DNA of 64,000 bases from Apibacter sp. B3706. Its GTDB lineage: Bacteria; Bacteroidota; Bacteroidia; Flavobacteriales; Weeksellaceae. The stretch lies in contig NZ_CP049715.1 in assembly GCF_011082725.1 (NCBI RefSeq), positions 1 through 64,000 of the forward strand, given 5' to 3'. Shown in pieces: positions 62,509 through 64,000 of the stretch. Below the pieces are notes generated by a model. That model was not told the DNA's origin and made no database searches. It saw only the letters and a program-made list of their open reading frames with translations. Both the position numbers and the translations under genes were made by a program. Numbering within the stretch: position 1 is the first letter of the stretch; every line of letters starts with the position of its first letter.

Positions 62509-62788
62509 GATACGATCATACAAAATATTGAAAAATTAAAATATCCTATAGGCACTTTTAAAATTCCTGAAAACATATCTAAAGAAGATATAACTTTATG
62601 GATTACTCAATTAAAATCTTTTCCGGAAAGATTAAAACAAGCAGTACTTCCACTATAAGACACGCAGTTAGATACGCCTTACAGATCGGGTGGATGGACT
62701 ATAAGACAGCTAATGAGCAAGTAATCGGTTATTTACATGGCATGGATATTATCATTTAGCCCATATAACAAATTCAATTGATTTATAG
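62509..62788 (+). pseudogene. Decayed YfiT/DinB-family (bacillithiol transferase-like) gene
   Basis: Translating from 62509 gives IEKLKYPIGTF (YfiT-like start), then about 30 residues with ITLWITQLKSFPERLKQAV matching the first helix, followed by a stop TAA at 62656. Reading on in the same frame gives DTQLDTPYRSGGWTIRQL, the next YfiT motif (usually TPYRPGGWTVRQ). Then homology ends at a second stop (62722). About 25 bases later a different frame (62738-62788) encodes WHGYYHLAHITNSIDL. This matches the C-terminal metal-binding WHGxHHLAHI. So the N- and C-terminal ends of one gene remain, with an internal deletion of about 80-90 codons, two stops and a lost start codon. Confidence 0.8.
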
Positions 62789-63003
62789 CTATATAGTTCT
62801 AATACTCAGTAATCCTTTAAGTTAGTTATAATTGTAATATATAATTTTTTTCTGTATATATACGAAAATCTTAAATGATCCAAAGGTCAGAATCGGCTGA
62901 ATTTAAAATATGTAGATATTCGAATTAATAAAAAGGCCATAAAATACTGAGAATTTTTTTAATAGCTAAATTAAAATAATAAAGACTTAGTTAACATTGT
63001 CGG

Positions 63004-63035
63004 TTGATATAATTAATCATTAAACGTTACTTTTG
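63004..63035 (+). promoter_or_regulatory. Promoter for trmD (TTG N21 TACTTTTG)
   Basis: TTG at 63004-63006 and TACTTTTG at 63028-63035 with 21 bases between, 29 bases before the trmD ATG. Confidence 0.5.
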
Positions 63036-63064
63036 TATTTCAATCATTGCCAAATTAAAAATGT

Positions 63065-63745
63065 ATGAGAATAGATATTATAAGTGCGGTGCCAAAACTA
63101 CTAAAAAGTCCTTTAGAAGAATCAATTATGAAAAGGGCGCAAGACAAAGGATTGGTACAACTATATTTCCATGATTTACGGGATTATGGACAGGGAAATT
63201 ATAGGCAGATTGATGATACTCAATATGGAGGAGGTGCAGGAATGGTTTTAATGATTGAACCGATTGATAAATGTATTTCCCAACTACTTTCCCAAAGATC
63301 ATACGACGAAATTATCTATATGACTCCTGATGGCGATACTTTAAATCAGAAAACATGCAATACACTTTCACTAAAAGAAAATATAATTATACTTTGTGGG
63401 CATTATAAAGGTGTAGATCAAAGAGTACGTGATTTATATATTACCCGTGAAATATCTATTGGTGATTATGTACTAAGCGGAGGAGAATTAGGAGCTTGTG
63501 TACTGGTTGATGCCATAGTCAGGCTGATACCCGGGGTTTTAAGTGATGAGACATCTGCCTTATACGATTCATTTCAAGATAATTTACTTGCACCTCCGGT
63601 TTATACCCGTCCGGAAGAATATAAAAATTTGAAAGTTCCGGATATACTCTTGAGTGGTAATTTTGCAAAGATAGATGAATGGAGACAGGAAATGTCTTAC
63701 AAACATACACAAGAGAGAAGACCCGATTTACTAAATGAAAATTAA
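63065..63745 (+). CDS. trmD: tRNA (guanine37-N1)-methyltransferase
   Basis: 226 residues, SPOUT fold with the deep trefoil knot. The SAM site is [12 protein letters not shown] near 117-128 and [16 protein letters not shown] near 138-153. [17 protein letters not shown] lies near 51-67. It methylates G37 next to the anticodon, preventing +1 frameshifting. Start chosen at 63065; an ATG at 63061 is out of frame. The DUF2480 gene follows after 21 bases. Confidence 0.96.
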   Translation: MRIDIISAVPKLLKSPLEESIMKRAQDKGLVQLYFHDLRDYGQGNYRQIDDTQYGGGAGMVLMIEPIDKCISQLLSQRSYDEIIYMTPDGDTLNQKTCNTLSLKENIIILCGHYKGVDQRVRDLYITREISIGDYVLSGGELGACVLVDAIVRLIPGVLSDETSALYDSFQDNLLAPPVYTRPEEYKNLKVPDILLSGNFAKIDEWRQEMSYKHTQERRPDLLNEN

Positions 63746-63766
63746 TACCACTATTAATTAAAAATT

Positions 63767-64000
63767 ATGGATGAAATAATTAATAAAGTCGAAAAAAGCG
63801 GACTCATTACTCTAGATTTAGAAGATTTTTATCCTAAAGAACCCAGGATGCTATTTGATTTAAAAGACTATTTATATGAAGGTTTAGTTTTAAGAGAAAA
63901 AGAGTTTCGTGAGAGTCTTTCAAAATTGGATTGGAAAATGTATGAAAATGCTTATGTAGCAGTAACTTGTACATCTGATGCAATTGTGCCTTCCTGGTCA
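63767..64000 (+). CDS. DUF2480 family protein, 3' end cut by the window
   Basis: First 78 codons only. It starts MDEIINKVEKSGLITLDLED, then FYPKEPRMLFDLKDYLYEGL and LREKEFRESLSKLDW. It continues AVTCTSDAIVPSW, the pattern of the flavobacterial DUF2480 family of unknown function. Downstream of trmD on the same strand. Confidence 0.85.
   Translation, partial: MDEIINKVEKSGLITLDLEDFYPKEPRMLFDLKDYLYEGLVLREKEFRESLSKLDWKMYENAYVAVTCTSDAIVPSWS

Noticed and set aside
1-64000. CRISPR arrays, transposases, integrases, phage or defence genes
   Set aside because: I looked for direct-repeat arrays, DDE/Tyr recombinase motifs and known defence domains and saw none. TopB alone is not evidence of a mobile element.

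Overview
The window is a stretch of AT-rich chromosome from a member of the Bacteroidota, order Flavobacteriales, most likely a Weeksellaceae-type organism with a small, low-GC genome (an Apibacter-like host is my guess from memory, not something the sequence proves). The evidence is the gliding lipoprotein GldH, the fused CcoNO subunit of the cbb3 oxidase, an archaeal-type ProRS, a MIP18/DUF59 protein, a BatBCD cluster, an outer-membrane beta-barrel receptor and a DUF2480 gene. Many genes also have the Bacteroidota -7 promoter element TAnnTTTG shortly upstream of their starts. Almost everything is single-copy housekeeping or envelope biology. I see no transposase, integrase, CRISPR array, phage module, toxin-antitoxin pair or recognisable defence island.

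Layout. 1-3466: the end of a Bat (aerotolerance) operon, batB-batC-batD, in which the first ~550 bases and one site in batC carry repeated single-base reading-frame breaks. 3528-9565: marC, a tiny membrane protein, rnpA, a bacilliredoxin plus DUF59 pair, rsmE, waaA and proS. 9742-12570: a Trp/Tyr/Gly-rich lipoprotein and a FadL-type porin. 12617-19562: mscL, topB, an orphan ABC ATPase, hemD-hemE and a surface protein. 19747-31788 (nearly all minus strand): coaX, an M1 peptidase, a cupin, a Crp-type regulator, a large TonB-plug outer-membrane protein, a LysE exporter, PBP1A, gldH and ricT. 31957-35206: a SprT-like protein with manC, and mlaE-mlaF.

35272-45054 is the main functional block. It is a complete cbb3 oxidase locus: ccoI, ccoS, ccoNO, ccoQ, ccoP, a terminator, ccoG, ccoH and a SafE-type membrane protein. 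A Crp/Fnr regulator is divergent from ccoI. Together these supply the terminal oxidase for low oxygen, its copper delivery and its assembly. 45073-53895: an ABC-F protein, tRNA-Phe, an outer-membrane protein with lptC and an acidic secreted protein, ung and recQ. 54120-64000: an HlyD-type adaptor, dnaG, DUF47-pit, tadA, a voltage-gated-type K+ channel, an Lrp regulator with a degenerate-Nudix regulator, a membrane protein, a decayed YfiT/DinB gene, trmD and a cut-off DUF2480 gene.

I did not find a convincing undescribed system. The items most worth a second look are: the decayed YfiT/DinB bacillithiol-transferase-like gene at about 62509-62788; the DnaG whose zinc ligands are all replaced; the TopB whose TOPRIM DxD motif reads DxG; the NrtR-like protein without a Nudix box; the repeat-rich Trp/Tyr/Gly lipoprotein at 9742; the acidic secreted protein beside lptC; and the clustered frameshifts at the left edge, which look like assembly error.
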